A DNA stretch of 64,000 nt from Sulfuriferula nivalis. Lineage in GTDB: Bacteria; Pseudomonadota; Gammaproteobacteria; Burkholderiales; Sulfuriferulaceae. How positions within the stretch are numbered: position 1 is the first letter of the stretch; every line of letters starts with the position of its first letter. The DNA is taken from assembly GCF_009937995.1 (NCBI RefSeq), contig NZ_AP021881.1:930001-994000 (forward strand), read 5' to 3'. The notes under the pieces are model-generated. The model ran no database searches and was not told where the DNA came from. It was given only the letters and a program-made list of their open reading frames with translations. The position numbers and the translations under genes were made by a program. This document shows positions 26,788 to 37,029 of this stretch, piece after piece.

Positions 26788-27776
26788 TCTGATATGAGCT
26801 GTGGGCCGCGGTAAATGAGGCCTGTGTAAAGTTGTACTAAGTTTGCACCTGCGTTGATTTTGTCAAGTGCGTGTTGTCCTGCACTAATACCACCAACGCC
26901 AATGATGGGGATTTCACCAGCGAGTTGTGAACTTAGTTTCTGGATGATGCGAGTAGATGATATGCGCACGGGCTCACCTGATAATCCGCCAGCTTCATTG
27001 CCATGCGGCAGGTTACCTACGTCACGGCGGGATAATGTGGTATTGGTTGCTATCACGCCATCGAATTGGTGTTGCTTTAATAGTCGTGCAATATCATTAA
27101 TTTGGGCGTCGTCTAAATCGGGTGCGATTTTCAGTGCAATAGGCACATAGCGTCCATGCGTATCACTTAAACGCAGCTGTTGTGCTTTGAGCTGACTCAA
27201 TAAATTTGATAATGCATCTGCTGATTGCAAGTCACGCAAGTTTTTGGTGTTGGGGGAGGAAATGTTCACCGTAACATAGCTGGCATAAGGATAAACTGCG
27301 TTTAGGCAGGTTAAATAGTCTTCTGCTGCACGCTCTATGGGCGTATCAAAGTTTTTACCTATGTTAATTCCCAGTATGCCTTTGAATTGGGCCTTTTGTA
27401 CATTATTAATGAGTCGTTCAACCCCATTATTGTTAAATCCCATGCGATTGATAATTGCTTTGGCTTCTGGAAGTCTGAATAAACGTGGCTGTGGATTACC
27501 GGGTTGAGGGCGTGGGGTGACTGTGCCTATCTCAATAGAGCCAAATCCGAGTGCGGCGAGTGCATCAATGTATGCACCATTTTTATCAAGACCTGCAGCT
27601 AAACCCACCTGGTTGGGGAAGCTAAGACCCATGACTTGAGCAGGTTTTCCTTGTTTGGCGGAGGTAAGTAGTGAAGTTAGATGTAACTTGTGTGCGATGG
27701 ATAACGCATTTAAACCCGCATGGTGTGCGGTTTCTGCATCTAGCTGAAAGAATAATGGACGAAGTAGAGAGTACAT
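26760..27776 (-). CDS. pyrD: Dihydroorotate dehydrogenase (quinone), class 2
   Basis: Oxidises dihydroorotate to orotate, passing electrons to membrane quinone in pyrimidine synthesis. 338 aa, with the N-terminal membrane-association helices of class 2 ([22 protein letters not shown]), then the FMN barrel: [43 protein letters not shown] with the catalytic Ser, and IGVGGI near the C-terminus. Normal length. A strong terminator stem-loop separates it from the upstream pdh operon. Confidence 0.97.
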   Translation of the reverse strand: MYSLLRPLFFQLDAETAHHAGLNALSIAHKLHLTSLLTSAKQGKPAQVMGLSFPNQVGLAAGLDKNGAYIDALAALGFGSIEIGTVTPRPQPGNPQPRLFRLPEAKAIINRMGFNNNGVERLINNVQKAQFKGILGINIGKNFDTPIERAAEDYLTCLNAVYPYASYVTVNISSPNTKNLRDLQSADALSNLLSQLKAQQLRLSDTHGRYVPIALKIAPDLDDAQINDIARLLKQHQFDGVIATNTTLSRRDVGNLPHGNEAGGLSGEPVRISSTRIIQKLSSQLAGEIPIIGVGGISAGQHALDKINAGANLVQLYTGLIYRGPQLISECIDTLASA

Positions 27777-27797
27777 GCTGGTATTGTAATCGTTAAA

Positions 27798-27831
27798 CTT
27801 AAAATCGCCATGCAGAGATGGCGATTTTAAG
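27798..27831 (-). terminator. Terminator after the pdh operon
   Basis: A perfect 14-bp inverted repeat (CTTAAAATCGCCAT / ATGGCGATTTTAAG) with a 6-base loop lies between the end of the E2-E3 gene and the pyrD start. Read on the minus strand, the GC core ATCGCCAT...ATGGCGAT is followed by TTTAAGTTTAA, as expected for an intrinsic terminator. Confidence 0.8.
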
Positions 27832-27841
27832 TAAACGTTGT

Positions 27842-30787
27842 TTATTTTTTTGCTGTGCGACGCAAACGAGATAATAACCGTCGCGCTAACTCACCAAATA
27901 ATTCGGTTTGCGTAGGGTGAGGATGAATTGCTTGCGCGACTTGTTTTAAGGTCATGCCTGCTGACACCATCATTACGGCTTCACCAATCAGGGTATCGGT
28001 ATGCTCAGTGAGGAAATGCACGCCGATTATTTTTTGGGTGGCTTTATCAGCCACCAATTTAATCATGCCGTGTGTTTCACCAGTAATCATTGCTTTTGCA
28101 TCTATGCTCATAGGCATTTTTGCTTCGACCGCATCAACACCACGTTCTTTAGCTTGAGCAGTAGACAGACCAACAAAACCTGCTTGTGGACGACTGAAAG
28201 TCACGCCGCAATCGAGATCCTGATTGTATTCGTGATCTTCACCGAGTAAGTTGCTTGCTGCGACGCGTCCTTGCGTTGCGGCGGTGTGAGCCAGCATGTA
28301 GCCACCTACCACATCACCCACCGCGTAGATATGCGGCACACTAGTCCGGCCACGTTTGTCCGCTTTGATTGCGGCGCCATCTAATTGCACACCTGCGCTG
28401 GCGAGATTGAGTCGGCTGGTATCTGGGCGTTTACCTGTTGCCATCAACACGTAATCGCAATCAAATACCTGTGCACTACCTTCGCTGTCTGCATAACTGA
28501 CTTGCATAGCGCCAACTTTACCTGCGATTTGGCTGATTTTAGCGCTGGTTACAACAGTGAATTCTTGCTTGAGTATCTCAGTCAATTGCTTGGCGATTTC
28601 TTCTTCGACTTCAGCCAATATACGATCCTTGGCTTCCAACATCAGAATTTCGGTGCCAAAATCGCGGAAGATTTGTGCCATTTCTACGCCGATAACACCG
28701 CCACCAATAATGGCCATTTTCTTCGGTGGAGATGGCAAGTTCCAGATAGTGTCAGAAGTAATTACGCCGCCTGAAGTCAAACCATCCATTGCCCCTGGTA
28801 TAGGCGGTACGAAAGGTGGCGCGCCTGTGGCGATAACTGCTGCGCCAAATTTCATTGTGTAAGCTTCACCTTGTGGTGGCTGGATGTGCAGGGTGTGGTT
28901 ATCTACGAATGACGCATAGCCTTCGCGCACATCGATTTTTACACCCTTATCGGTTTTTAGCGCTAATTCACCGCGGGTTTGTAATATGGTTTTGCGATGA
29001 GTTTCTAGTGTTGCCCAATCAAGCTTGGATTGGTTGGTGCCATTTACACCTTTATCAGCATCATGGGCACGATCGCGAATAATATCGGCACTATGGCGCC
29101 AGGCTTTGGAAGGGATGCAACCACGCCACAGACACTCACCACCTGGTAGTGGTGCATTGTTGATCATGGCGACTTTAACCCCGTGTTCTATCAAGTCACG
29201 CGCGCAATCTTCACCGCCAGGGCCACCACCAATAACAATGACAGGGAAGTCCCATTCGCCGGCAGGAATCGGCGAAGTTGGTGCAACATCCATCCAGCTT
29301 TCTGGCTGTTCGATGATTTGTTTGAGGTCAGCTAAATACGCCGCCACGTGTGCACCATTGACAACGCGGTGGTCTGCAGTGATATTCACTGGCATACCAT
29401 CAGTACCTGTTGCTGCAATAGCCATAATCGCGGCGATGCCAGGCGTTGGAATTGCGGTGAAATGGGTAACACCAAACATGCCCATATTTGATATGGTGAA
29501 AGTTGGGTTGGCATATTCTGCTGGCGCTAATTTACGTGTGCGCGCGCGCGGCATTAAATCAGTCCAGGCGGCTTGCAAGTCTTCCAATGATTTTTGTTCT
29601 ATGCCACGTAATATCGGCACGACCAGACCACCGCCATCAGCAGCTACAGCAATACCAAAATCATGATTACTGCGTTCAACTATTTTATCGACAGGCTGAT
29701 AGCAGTTGTTGAGTGTAGGATGCTTAAGCATGGCAATAGAGCAGGCTTTGGCAATAGCAACTGTTACTGATACTTTGCGTGCTTTAGCAGCGGCAATCAG
29801 CTTTTCCGGTTTGATATTGAAAGTTACGTCAAATGTAGGCAACGTAAGTGATGCGGTCATGGAATGCGATACCGCTTTTTCCATCGCGGTCATGTTGCGA
29901 CCATTGCCCGGCACTTCAACCTGCGGCAATGAGTGTGCTACATCTTTCATGCTTGGGCGTGCTGAGAGTACGTCGTTAGCGACGATGACGCCTTGTGGAC
30001 CCGAGCCACGGACTTTACTTAAATCTACGCCCATAGAACCGGCAACTTTGCGTGCATAAGGGCTGGCATATTGTCCAGCAACACGCGCAGCCGGGATTGC
30101 GCTTGGGTTCAAACTAGGTGCTGAAGCATTAACTGGTGTAGCAGCAGTAATAACAGATTTGTCTTTTTGGTGATGTGCTTCAACGACTTTGTGTGCTGCA
30201 GACAGAGTGACTTCGGTGTCGCTGACTAACGCGGCATCTGCAACGATAAATGCCATAGGATGCCCTACGACTATCGTGCTGCCTACGCCTGCTACTGGGC
30301 CTGAAAGAAAGCCTTCCTGAAATACTTCGACATCCATAATGGCTTTATCGGTTTCAACCGTTGCCACAATATCGCCACGCTTGATAGTGTCACCGACCTG
30401 TTTTTCCCAAGTGACGACGACGCCTTCAGTCATGGTGTCAGACAGTTGTGGCATAACGATGGCAATGCCGGCATTGTGCGGAACCATTTCGGTCGGTGCG
30501 ATTTCAGTGACGGTTTCATTTACAGCAATATTCATATCGCCGAGCGTGTCGGTGATATAGCCCATTGCACCTGCAACAATAATGGTTGCACCTACATCGG
30601 CAAGTGGGCCAGCGAGATAACCCGCTTTGAATACTTCCACATCCATAATGGCTTTATCGGTTTCAACGGTAGCGACAATATCGCCACGTTCGACTTTATC
30701 ACCGATATTTTTTTCCCAAGTAACCACGACGCCTTCGGTCATAGTGTCGGAAAGTTGTGGCATGGTGATGACGTAATGTGCAGACAT
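27842..30787 (-). CDS. Fused dihydrolipoyl acyltransferase (E2) and dihydrolipoyl dehydrogenase (E3)
   Basis: 981 aa combining two subunits of a 2-oxoacid dehydrogenase complex, probably pyruvate dehydrogenase. In order: lipoyl domain 1 (Lys45 in TDKA), lipoyl domain 2 (Lys148), peripheral-subunit-binding domain (~238-275), acyltransferase catalytic domain (~300-495) with the DHR motif at 472-474, then from ~512 a full E3: GGGPGG FAD motif, redox disulfide Cys552/Cys557, second nucleotide motif GGGVIGVE, and the C-terminal HPHPTQTE with catalytic His/Glu. No frameshift or stop lies at the junction, so this is a true fusion. It is third gene after the E1 alpha and beta genes. Substrate (pyruvate rather than a branched-chain or acetoin type) is inferred from the E1 sequences. 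Confidence 0.92.
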   Translation of the reverse strand: MSAHYVITMPQLSDTMTEGVVVTWEKNIGDKVERGDIVATVETDKAIMDVEVFKAGYLAGPLADVGATIIVAGAMGYITDTLGDMNIAVNETVTEIAPTEMVPHNAGIAIVMPQLSDTMTEGVVVTWEKQVGDTIKRGDIVATVETDKAIMDVEVFQEGFLSGPVAGVGSTIVVGHPMAFIVADAALVSDTEVTLSAAHKVVEAHHQKDKSVITAATPVNASAPSLNPSAIPAARVAGQYASPYARKVAGSMGVDLSKVRGSGPQGVIVANDVLSARPSMKDVAHSLPQVEVPGNGRNMTAMEKAVSHSMTASLTLPTFDVTFNIKPEKLIAAAKARKVSVTVAIAKACSIAMLKHPTLNNCYQPVDKIVERSNHDFGIAVAADGGGLVVPILRGIEQKSLEDLQAAWTDLMPRARTRKLAPAEYANPTFTISNMGMFGVTHFTAIPTPGIAAIMAIAATGTDGMPVNITADHRVVNGAHVAAYLADLKQIIEQPESWMDVAPTSPIPAGEWDFPVIVIGGGPGGEDCARDLIEHGVKVAMINNAPLPGGECLWRGCIPSKAWRHSADIIRDRAHDADKGVNGTNQSKLDWATLETHRKTILQTRGELALKTDKGVKIDVREGYASFVDNHTLHIQPPQGEAYTMKFGAAVIATGAPPFVPPIPGAMDGLTSGGVITSDTIWNLPSPPKKMAIIGGGVIGVEMAQIFRDFGTEILMLEAKDRILAEVEEEIAKQLTEILKQEFTVVTSAKISQIAGKVGAMQVSYADSEGSAQVFDCDYVLMATGKRPDTSRLNLASAGVQLDGAAIKADKRGRTSVPHIYAVGDVVGGYMLAHTAATQGRVAASNLLGEDHEYNQDLDCGVTFSRPQAGFVGLSTAQAKERGVDAVEAKMPMSIDAKAMITGETHGMIKLVADKATQKIIGVHFLTEHTDTLIGEAVMMVSAGMTLKQVAQAIHPHPTQTELFGELARRLLSRLRRTAKK
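30293..30457 (-). repeat. Direct repeat copy B: second lipoyl domain coding segment
   Basis: Nearly identical in protein and clearly similar in DNA to the segment 309 bp away that encodes lipoyl domain 1; the codons around [12 protein letters not shown] are almost unchanged. An internal duplication of the lipoyl domain. Confidence 0.8.
30602..30766 (-). repeat. Direct repeat copy A: first lipoyl domain coding segment
   Basis: Partner of the repeat in the second lipoyl domain, 309 bp apart. Such repeats can recombine to give one-domain or three-domain variants. Confidence 0.8.
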
Positions 30788-30858
30788 GCTGAATTCCTTA
30801 ACGCATAGCCCTGAGCCGCGAGCACGGTTCAGGGGGGATTTACGACAATAGTAGTGTA

Positions 30859-31842
30859 TTAAGCCTTGCCAAACATCTTGAGCACCGCGTTGACTACGTC
30901 TTGGTGATCAGGAATGGCCGCTTTTTCCAGTGTGTGGTTGTAAGGTTGTGGTACTAAAGCCGAGTGCACGCGTACAGGTGCTGCATCGAGTTCAAAGAAG
31001 CATTCTTCGTTGATAATTGCGATGATTTCTGAGCCTACGCCTACAGGTGCTTCATCTTCTTCAGCAATCACGGCACGGTGGGTTTTGCTGATGGATTTTT
31101 TAATACCAGCGCGATCCAGTGGTGCAAGGGCGTATAAATCTACAACTTCAGCAGAAATCCCGTGTTGTTTTTCCAGAATCTCAGCCGCTTTCAAGCACCA
31201 GTGCACGGAAATGTTGTAACCAAATAATGTTACATCTGCACCTGAACGCGTTACTTCCGATCCTTCTAAAGGATGGAAATACTCTTCATCAGGTATTTCA
31301 CCTTTCATGTTGTACATGAGTTCGTGTTCGTAAATGAAGACAGGGTCATCACTGCGTACCGCAGATTTGAGCATACCGTAGGCTTGTTTAGGGTTGGATG
31401 GTGTAACCACGCGCAAACCTGCTACACCCATAAATACTTTTTCCATACGGGCTGAGTGCTGCGCACCAAGTTGATGAGCTGCGCCACCTGCCGAGCGGAA
31501 TACGCACGGTGCGGTCAACTGACCACCCGACATATAACGCACTTTAGCAGCAGAGTTGAACATTTGATCCATCGCCAGCCAGGCAAAGTTGACTGACATG
31601 ATTTCGATAATCGGACGGATGCCAATGAACGAAGCGCCAATACCCAGACCAGTGTAGCCACCTTCGGAGATTGGTGTGTCCATTACGCGTTTTTCGCCAA
31701 ATTTTTCGTACAAATCTTTGGTCGCTTTGTAAGTGCCGCCTGCAACACCGATGTCTTCACCCATACAGATAACGAGTGGGTCGCGCGTCATTTCTTCATC
31801 ATGTGCGCGGCGCAAGCCTTCCCAATACATCATTTCAGCCAT
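30859..31842 (-). CDS. pdhB: Pyruvate dehydrogenase E1 component, beta subunit
   Basis: 327 aa, the usual E1-beta length. With E1 alpha it forms the thiamine-diphosphate enzyme that decarboxylates the 2-oxoacid and acylates the lipoyl group of E2. Seen: GEDIGVAGGTYKATK near the N-terminus, RVMDTPISEGGYTGLGIG, the SGGQLTAPCVFR segment, and the C-terminal transketolase_C domain (EVVDLYALAPLD, VIAEEDEAPVGVGSEI). It lies 37 bp after the E1 alpha gene and 71 bp before the E2-E3 gene, in one operon. Confidence 0.93.
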   Translation of the reverse strand: MAEMMYWEGLRRAHDEEMTRDPLVICMGEDIGVAGGTYKATKDLYEKFGEKRVMDTPISEGGYTGLGIGASFIGIRPIIEIMSVNFAWLAMDQMFNSAAKVRYMSGGQLTAPCVFRSAGGAAHQLGAQHSARMEKVFMGVAGLRVVTPSNPKQAYGMLKSAVRSDDPVFIYEHELMYNMKGEIPDEEYFHPLEGSEVTRSGADVTLFGYNISVHWCLKAAEILEKQHGISAEVVDLYALAPLDRAGIKKSISKTHRAVIAEEDEAPVGVGSEIIAIINEECFFELDAAPVRVHSALVPQPYNHTLEKAAIPDHQDVVNAVLKMFGKA

Positions 31843-31879
31843 GTTGATTCCTTTAATCTTTTAAGCAATATGCCGGCAA

Positions 31880-32839
31880 TTAAGCCAATACGTATTTTTC
31901 TAAATCAGCCACGTTAGGTTCGGGTGATTCTTCCGCAAATTTCATGACATCGTTCTCGATATAGTCATCGGTGGCTTTTTCAATGGCGGTGAACTCATCC
32001 ATGCTCAATGCGCCAGCAGCGATGAGTTTGTCGCGCAGGATATTGATAGGGTCGCGCAGTTTCCATTCTTCTTCTTCTTCACGGCTACGGTAGCCACGTG
32101 AATCGGACATTGAGTGACCGCGATAACGATAAGTCATTAATTCAAGGAAATAAGGACCTTTGCCGCTACGTACGTAATCAACAGCGGTTTTGGCATATTC
32201 ATAAACGGTGTCGATGTCTTGACCATCACATTGTGCGGCTTCGATGTTATAAGCACAGGCACGTTTGTACTGGTCAAGTACAGCAGTAGAACGTTGAATA
32301 GAAGTGCCAATGCCATACTGGTTGTTTTCACAAACAAACAGGACTGGTAAGTTCCAAACTTTTGCCATGTTCAGGGTTTCGTGGAATACACCTTGATTGT
32401 TAGCAGCATCACCCAGGAAGCAGATGGAAATTTCATCGCCACCTTTCATTTGTATGCCTTTGGCTATGCCTGCAGCCAATGGGAAAGGGCCACCAACCAG
32501 CGCGTAACCACCCATGAAGCGGTGCGCAACGTCAAATACGTGCATAGAACCGCCACGCCCTTTGGAGCAGCCTGTTTCTTTGCCGTACAGCTCAGCCATG
32601 ACCACTTTCGGGTCAGTGCCGCACTTAATTGCATGAACGTGATCACGGTAGCCAGTAATCACGTAGTCGTGACCTGGACGTGCAGCCTCCATTACGCCGT
32701 TGCAACAAGCTTCTTGGCCAGGATAGAGGTGGAGGAATCCGCCAATTTTACGTTCTATATAAGCTTGATAGCAGCGCTCTTCAAAGCGGCGATGTAGCAC
32801 CATTTCGCGCAACACGCGTTTTTTGTCGTCCAATGTCAT
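31880..32839 (-). CDS. pdhA: Pyruvate dehydrogenase E1 component, alpha subunit
   Basis: 319 aa, first gene of the complex operon. It carries the active-site and phosphoryl-loop regions of E1 alpha: GFLHLYPGQEA, ITGYRDHVHAI, GKETGCSKGRGGSMH, GGYALVGGPFPLAAG, and RYRGHSMSD. The thiamine-diphosphate motif reads GDAANNQG where most enzymes have GDGxxNxG, an Ala for the second Gly. The stretch resembles the short E1 alpha of cyanobacteria and plastids. AAGGA lies 9 bases before the ATG. The 176-bp divergent gap to aroC should hold its promoter. Confidence 0.93.
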   Translation of the reverse strand: MTLDDKKRVLREMVLHRRFEERCYQAYIERKIGGFLHLYPGQEACCNGVMEAARPGHDYVITGYRDHVHAIKCGTDPKVVMAELYGKETGCSKGRGGSMHVFDVAHRFMGGYALVGGPFPLAAGIAKGIQMKGGDEISICFLGDAANNQGVFHETLNMAKVWNLPVLFVCENNQYGIGTSIQRSTAVLDQYKRACAYNIEAAQCDGQDIDTVYEYAKTAVDYVRSGKGPYFLELMTYRYRGHSMSDSRGYRSREEEEEWKLRDPINILRDKLIAAGALSMDEFTAIEKATDDYIENDVMKFAEESPEPNVADLEKYVLA

Positions 32840-33015
32840 TTATGTAATCCTTGCAAAAACCAGAGTTTAATATAACGCAAACCCTGTCATTATCTGATAA
32901 ACCCAGTAACAGGTCAAAGTATCATCTGCATAATTGGGCAAAATAATTATGCCTATCACGGTTTTTTGGCTGAATAGGTTAAAATGTCAGGATTATTTCT
33001 TATTTGAAAGCGCTT

Positions 33016-34116
33016 ATGTCAGGTAGCAGCATAGGTAATTTATTTTGTGTGACGTCTTTTGGTGAGTCGCATGGTGCAGCAATTGGGTGTGTGGTTGATG
33101 GTTGTCCACCAGGGATGGTATTGTCGACAGATGACATTCAAGCGGAGCTGGATAGACGTAAGCCGGGTACATCACGTCATGTTACACAGCGTCGTGAGTC
33201 GGATACAGTTGAAATTCTTTCGGGGGTATTTGAGGGTAAAACCACGGGCGCACCTATTGCCTTGTTGATACGCAATGAAGACCAGCGTAGTAAGGATTAT
33301 GGCAATATTGCTGACACTTTTCGTCCAGGGCATGCTGATTATACGTATTGGCATAAATATGGCATACGTGATTATCGTGGCGGTGGGCGCTCATCTGCGC
33401 GCGAAACTGCGGTGCGTGTGGCCGCTGGCGCGATTGCGCGGAAATGGTTGTTAGAGCGCTATGGCGTCGTGATCCGTGGCTACATGTCACAATTAGGTCC
33501 GATCGAAATTCCATTCAAGTCATGGGATGCAGTAAGTGAAAATCCTTTTTTTGCCCCTAACACTGAGATTGTTCCTGAACTGGAAACTTATATGGATCAG
33601 CTGCGCAAATCAGGTGATTCTGTAGGTGCGAAAATTAGTGTGGTTGCAGAAAATGTGCCTGTGGGCTGGGGTGAGCCTGTTTATGACAGGCTGGATGCAG
33701 ATTTGGCTTATGCGCTGATGAGTATCAATGCGGTAAAAGGTGTAGAAATAGGCGCGGGCTTTGATTCTGTTACGCAAAAGGGTTCTGAGCATGGTGATGA
33801 GTTAACCCCAGTGGGCTTTTTATCTAATCATGCTGGCGGCGTGTTGGGTGGTATTTCAACAGGTCAGGATATTATTGCGCATATTGCTATTAAGCCTACT
33901 TCCAGCATACGTCTACCCCGTAACTCTATAGATAAGGCAGGTAATCCTGTTCTGGTGGAAACGCATGGACGTCACGATCCGTGTGTGGGCATACGCGCAA
34001 CGCCAATTGCTGAAGCTATGTTAGCTATCGTATTGATAGATCACGCTCTCAGACATCGCGGGCAATGCGCTGATGTGGTGGTTGATACGCCACGTATTGC
34101 AGGAAAGGTTAAGTAA
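33016..34116 (+). CDS. aroC: Chorismate synthase
   Basis: Last step of the shikimate pathway: converts EPSP to chorismate with reduced FMN. 366 aa from ATG 33016; an upstream in-frame TTG would add only four residues not typical of the family. All three family signatures are readable: SFGESHG with the N-terminal catalytic His, the [18 protein letters not shown] block, and [17 protein letters not shown] near the C-terminus. Stand-alone gene between the divergent pdh operon and the convergent pel locus, followed by a shared terminator. Confidence 0.97.
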   Translation: MSGSSIGNLFCVTSFGESHGAAIGCVVDGCPPGMVLSTDDIQAELDRRKPGTSRHVTQRRESDTVEILSGVFEGKTTGAPIALLIRNEDQRSKDYGNIADTFRPGHADYTYWHKYGIRDYRGGGRSSARETAVRVAAGAIARKWLLERYGVVIRGYMSQLGPIEIPFKSWDAVSENPFFAPNTEIVPELETYMDQLRKSGDSVGAKISVVAENVPVGWGEPVYDRLDADLAYALMSINAVKGVEIGAGFDSVTQKGSEHGDELTPVGFLSNHAGGVLGGISTGQDIIAHIAIKPTSSIRLPRNSIDKAGNPVLVETHGRHDPCVGIRATPIAEAMLAIVLIDHALRHRGQCADVVVDTPRIAGKVK

Positions 34117-34123
34117 GTAGTAA

Positions 34124-34158
34124 AGCACGATGGCATTTCTTGCCACCGTGCTATTTTT
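34124..34158. terminator. Bidirectional terminator between aroC and pelG
   Basis: A 12-bp stem (AGCACGATGGCA / TGCCACCGTGCT, one A-C mismatch on the plus strand, a G-T wobble on the minus strand) with loop TTTCT, followed by ATTTTT on the plus strand. The 3' arm contains the pelG stop codon, so it serves aroC and probably also ends the pel transcript. Confidence 0.75.
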
Positions 34159-35524
34159 GTAGCATGAAAGTTTCGTATTCTAGAATAGCCATTTTTTTAT
34201 CCAGCCAATACATCCCAGTCACGACACTGATAAGCAGTGATAACGCAAACCCGTATCCATACCATGTAGCGCCTAAATAGAGACTAATCAGACTGAATAT
34301 TAAATTCAGTCCTGCAAACAGGGCGGTTAAAGCCAAAGCAATGTGGCGCTTGTCCAGATAAAACAACACATTCATGATGCCCAGAAAAACCACCTGTAAA
34401 CCTGCTGCGACTACGTCTATATAAAGTAAAGACAAATAATATTGTGATATGCCTATCAGATTAAGGATGGCAGGTGCGGCAACAAAAATAATCAGTACGG
34501 CTATAGTCTGTATTTTAATGATTTCAAAAATGCCTAATCGCGCTGTTGATACCATTTCATCGCGCATTTCTTCTATGTAATTCAATGTGCCACCATCCCT
34601 GACTGCATCATAGAATTTTTGGTAGTACTCAACAAAGTCGGTTTCCATACGCACTAAAAACACAGCCATACCTGGAATAATCGACAAATATGCGAGGAAA
34701 ATAGGTAAATCGTAGATCAGTGATGCATTAAATATGCCTATGACGTGTTGGCCTGTGGTTGGTGTGTACCAGAATAGATACTTGTCTATCCATACGCCCA
34801 AGTTAAAGAAGAACCCTGTCCAGATTAAAGACGTGAACATGCGTTTCTTGCGCAAAAAATCAAACTCTATAAATCGGTCAGATGGATAAGAGCTGATAAT
34901 GAGTAATGCCATGCCACTGAATAAGACAAAGTGACCCAGTAATACCCCCATTAGTAATCCATTAAGTCCTGCGCCACGTAACAGGATGGCACCTAAAACA
35001 GCGATGCTGTACCCCAGTGTGTAGAGGACTAAAATGGCTTTATAATTTTTCATGCCGGATAGAAAGATTGTGGCTATCCATATGTTACATAGCACGACGA
35101 AGTTAGCGATGAGCAAAATTCGATAAATGGCATTTTGCTGTGGAAAAGCAAACAGGGCGAGTAATATGCCGACGATACCTGCTACCGCTGTTGTAACAAA
35201 TAGCGCACCAATAAAGTTGGGCAGAATGACTGAAATGTCTTTTTCAAACAATCTATCGGCAATGTAACGGGTAAAACTGAGTTGTAAAAAGCCTGTGAGT
35301 ATCAGGCTCATGGCAATGAGATGGGTGATGGTCACTTGAAATTGGGTGATGAGTACGTGAGGTAAAACCACACCTAAACTCATTAAACCAATAATGAGTA
35401 CGCCCAGTATTGATAATACCCAGGGGCCAGAACCGATTATGCCAGCATAGGTATAGGCAGTGAACAGCGATAGATAACTGTCACGGCGTAATATTTTTTT
35501 AATTTCAAACCCTATGCCAGCCAT
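34151..35524 (-). CDS. pelG: Pel polysaccharide inner-membrane transporter PelG
   Basis: 457 aa with about 12 TM helices, a member of the MOP/Wzx-like exporter group. The N-terminus MAGIGFEIKKILRRDSYLSL is characteristic of PelG. With PelD, PelE and PelF it forms the inner-membrane Pel synthase/transport complex and moves nascent Pel to the periplasm. Its start overlaps the pelF stop by one base (TAATG). Last gene of the pel operon. Confidence 0.95.
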   Translation of the reverse strand: MAGIGFEIKKILRRDSYLSLFTAYTYAGIIGSGPWVLSILGVLIIGLMSLGVVLPHVLITQFQVTITHLIAMSLILTGFLQLSFTRYIADRLFEKDISVILPNFIGALFVTTAVAGIVGILLALFAFPQQNAIYRILLIANFVVLCNIWIATIFLSGMKNYKAILVLYTLGYSIAVLGAILLRGAGLNGLLMGVLLGHFVLFSGMALLIISSYPSDRFIEFDFLRKKRMFTSLIWTGFFFNLGVWIDKYLFWYTPTTGQHVIGIFNASLIYDLPIFLAYLSIIPGMAVFLVRMETDFVEYYQKFYDAVRDGGTLNYIEEMRDEMVSTARLGIFEIIKIQTIAVLIIFVAAPAILNLIGISQYYLSLLYIDVVAAGLQVVFLGIMNVLFYLDKRHIALALTALFAGLNLIFSLISLYLGATWYGYGFALSLLISVVTGMYWLDKKMAILEYETFMLQK

Positions 35525-37029
35525 TAAATCTCACCTAGCGCTTGTTGGTAAACTTGCTTGTAATCATTAAACATTAGTGTCTGTGTGTAATAGCGCTCCA
35601 CTCGGGCAATGGCGGCTTGTTGTGCCGGGAACCAGTTTTCTGGGCGCAATAACTCGATTGCGGCTGCTGCCATGGCTTGTGGATCAGCAATGCGGACGAC
35701 AGCACCTGAGGCACCCAAGGCTTGATCTTCAGGAGTCAAACCATAGATCAGTTGTCGGCATGAGCCAACGTCCGTGGTGAGTGCAGGCACACCCGCTGCG
35801 TAGCCTTCCAATAGCACTAAAGGTAAGGCTTCACTAATGGATGAGAGTACGACTAAGCCTACTTTTTCCAGGACGACTTCGACCTTTTGAAAACCAAGGA
35901 ATTTGACTTTGTCGGTTAAACCTAAACTCGCACACAGGTTATGACATTCCTCGGCATAGCCCGGATCTTCATCTTCTGGACCAGCTATCCAGGCTTCCGC
36001 TTCAGGTATGCGGTTGACTACGCTGCGCATCATACGAATAAAAGTTTTAACATCTTTTATCGAGACCACCCGGCCAATTAAACATAATATGGGTGGTGGG
36101 ACAGCAGGGCGCTTGGCACGTACTGGCTGGAAACGAGCTAAGTCGATACCGTTAGGAATGACCCGTGTACGCTCAGCGGGTGCGCCATCGAGAATTTGGC
36201 GCTGACGATTGGCTTCATATAGCGCGGTAATGATGTCGGCATGGTGATAACAAAGTTTTCCTAGTGAGGTATAAAAACGCATCCACAATTCGCGGAAATA
36301 ACTGACTTCAGTAGGATCTTTTTCAAAAATGTTGCGATTGTCGGAAATCCATTCACTTTGGTATAAATCGATTTTACGTTCTTTGGTATAAATGCCATGT
36401 TCAGAGAGTATTAATGGTTTTCCCGTACGGTTTTTCAGCATCGCCCCGAGGAACCCTGCATAGCCTGTAGAAATGGTGTGATAAGCACGTACAGGTATAA
36501 GGTTGGCGGCAATGCGTGCCATGACCCAAATTGGCTCGTGCATGGCACGGACAGTCCAGAAATAGTCTATGAATGATGGATCAGTACAATGTTCACGATA
36601 ATTGTGGGTGATAAACTGCCAGGCAGTCTGGCTGTAAAGGAAAAACTCCTCATCTATCTCACCCCGTTTCAGCAGTTCGGCTAATTGGCCGAAAGCGCAT
36701 GCAGTATTGCCTTGGCTAGAGCGAAATACTTTATGCAAACTGGCGACTTGAGCGATAACGGCATCATTGCCAGCATTGGCCTGTACTAATGGTGGCGTAT
36801 GGGTGCCATGCAGATAGTGGGCTTCGACATGCACGACATTGTCTGGCAGCGTATATTTCATATCGCCATAATCTTGAGGACGGCTGCCGAGGAATACCAC
36901 GGCAAAACGATATTCAGGATATGCCCGGATAATCTGATTGACCCAACTTGATACGCCACCACTGACATAAGGAAAGGTGCCTTCGAGTAATAAGGCTATA
37001 TCGGCGCTATCTGCTGTAGGAAAGCTCAT
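35524..37029 (-). CDS. pelF: Pel polysaccharide glycosyltransferase PelF
   Basis: Cytoplasmic GT4-family glycosyltransferase, 501 aa, that polymerises Pel from UDP-activated sugars (UDP-GalNAc in Pseudomonas aeruginosa). Seen: DIALLLEGTFPYVSGGVSSW at the N-terminus, IPNGIDLARFQP, ILCLIGRVVSIKDVKTFI, and the C-terminal donor-binding SISEALPLVLLEGYAAGVP with its EX7E-type Glu pair. I place the start at the Met whose codon overlaps the pelE stop as ATGA, with GGGAG about 8 bases upstream; the frame is open six codons further. Confidence 0.95.
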   Translation of the reverse strand: MSFPTADSADIALLLEGTFPYVSGGVSSWVNQIIRAYPEYRFAVVFLGSRPQDYGDMKYTLPDNVVHVEAHYLHGTHTPPLVQANAGNDAVIAQVASLHKVFRSSQGNTACAFGQLAELLKRGEIDEEFFLYSQTAWQFITHNYREHCTDPSFIDYFWTVRAMHEPIWVMARIAANLIPVRAYHTISTGYAGFLGAMLKNRTGKPLILSEHGIYTKERKIDLYQSEWISDNRNIFEKDPTEVSYFRELWMRFYTSLGKLCYHHADIITALYEANRQRQILDGAPAERTRVIPNGIDLARFQPVRAKRPAVPPPILCLIGRVVSIKDVKTFIRMMRSVVNRIPEAEAWIAGPEDEDPGYAEECHNLCASLGLTDKVKFLGFQKVEVVLEKVGLVVLSSISEALPLVLLEGYAAGVPALTTDVGSCRQLIYGLTPEDQALGASGAVVRIADPQAMAAAAIELLRPENWFPAQQAAIARVERYYTQTLMFNDYKQVYQQALGEI

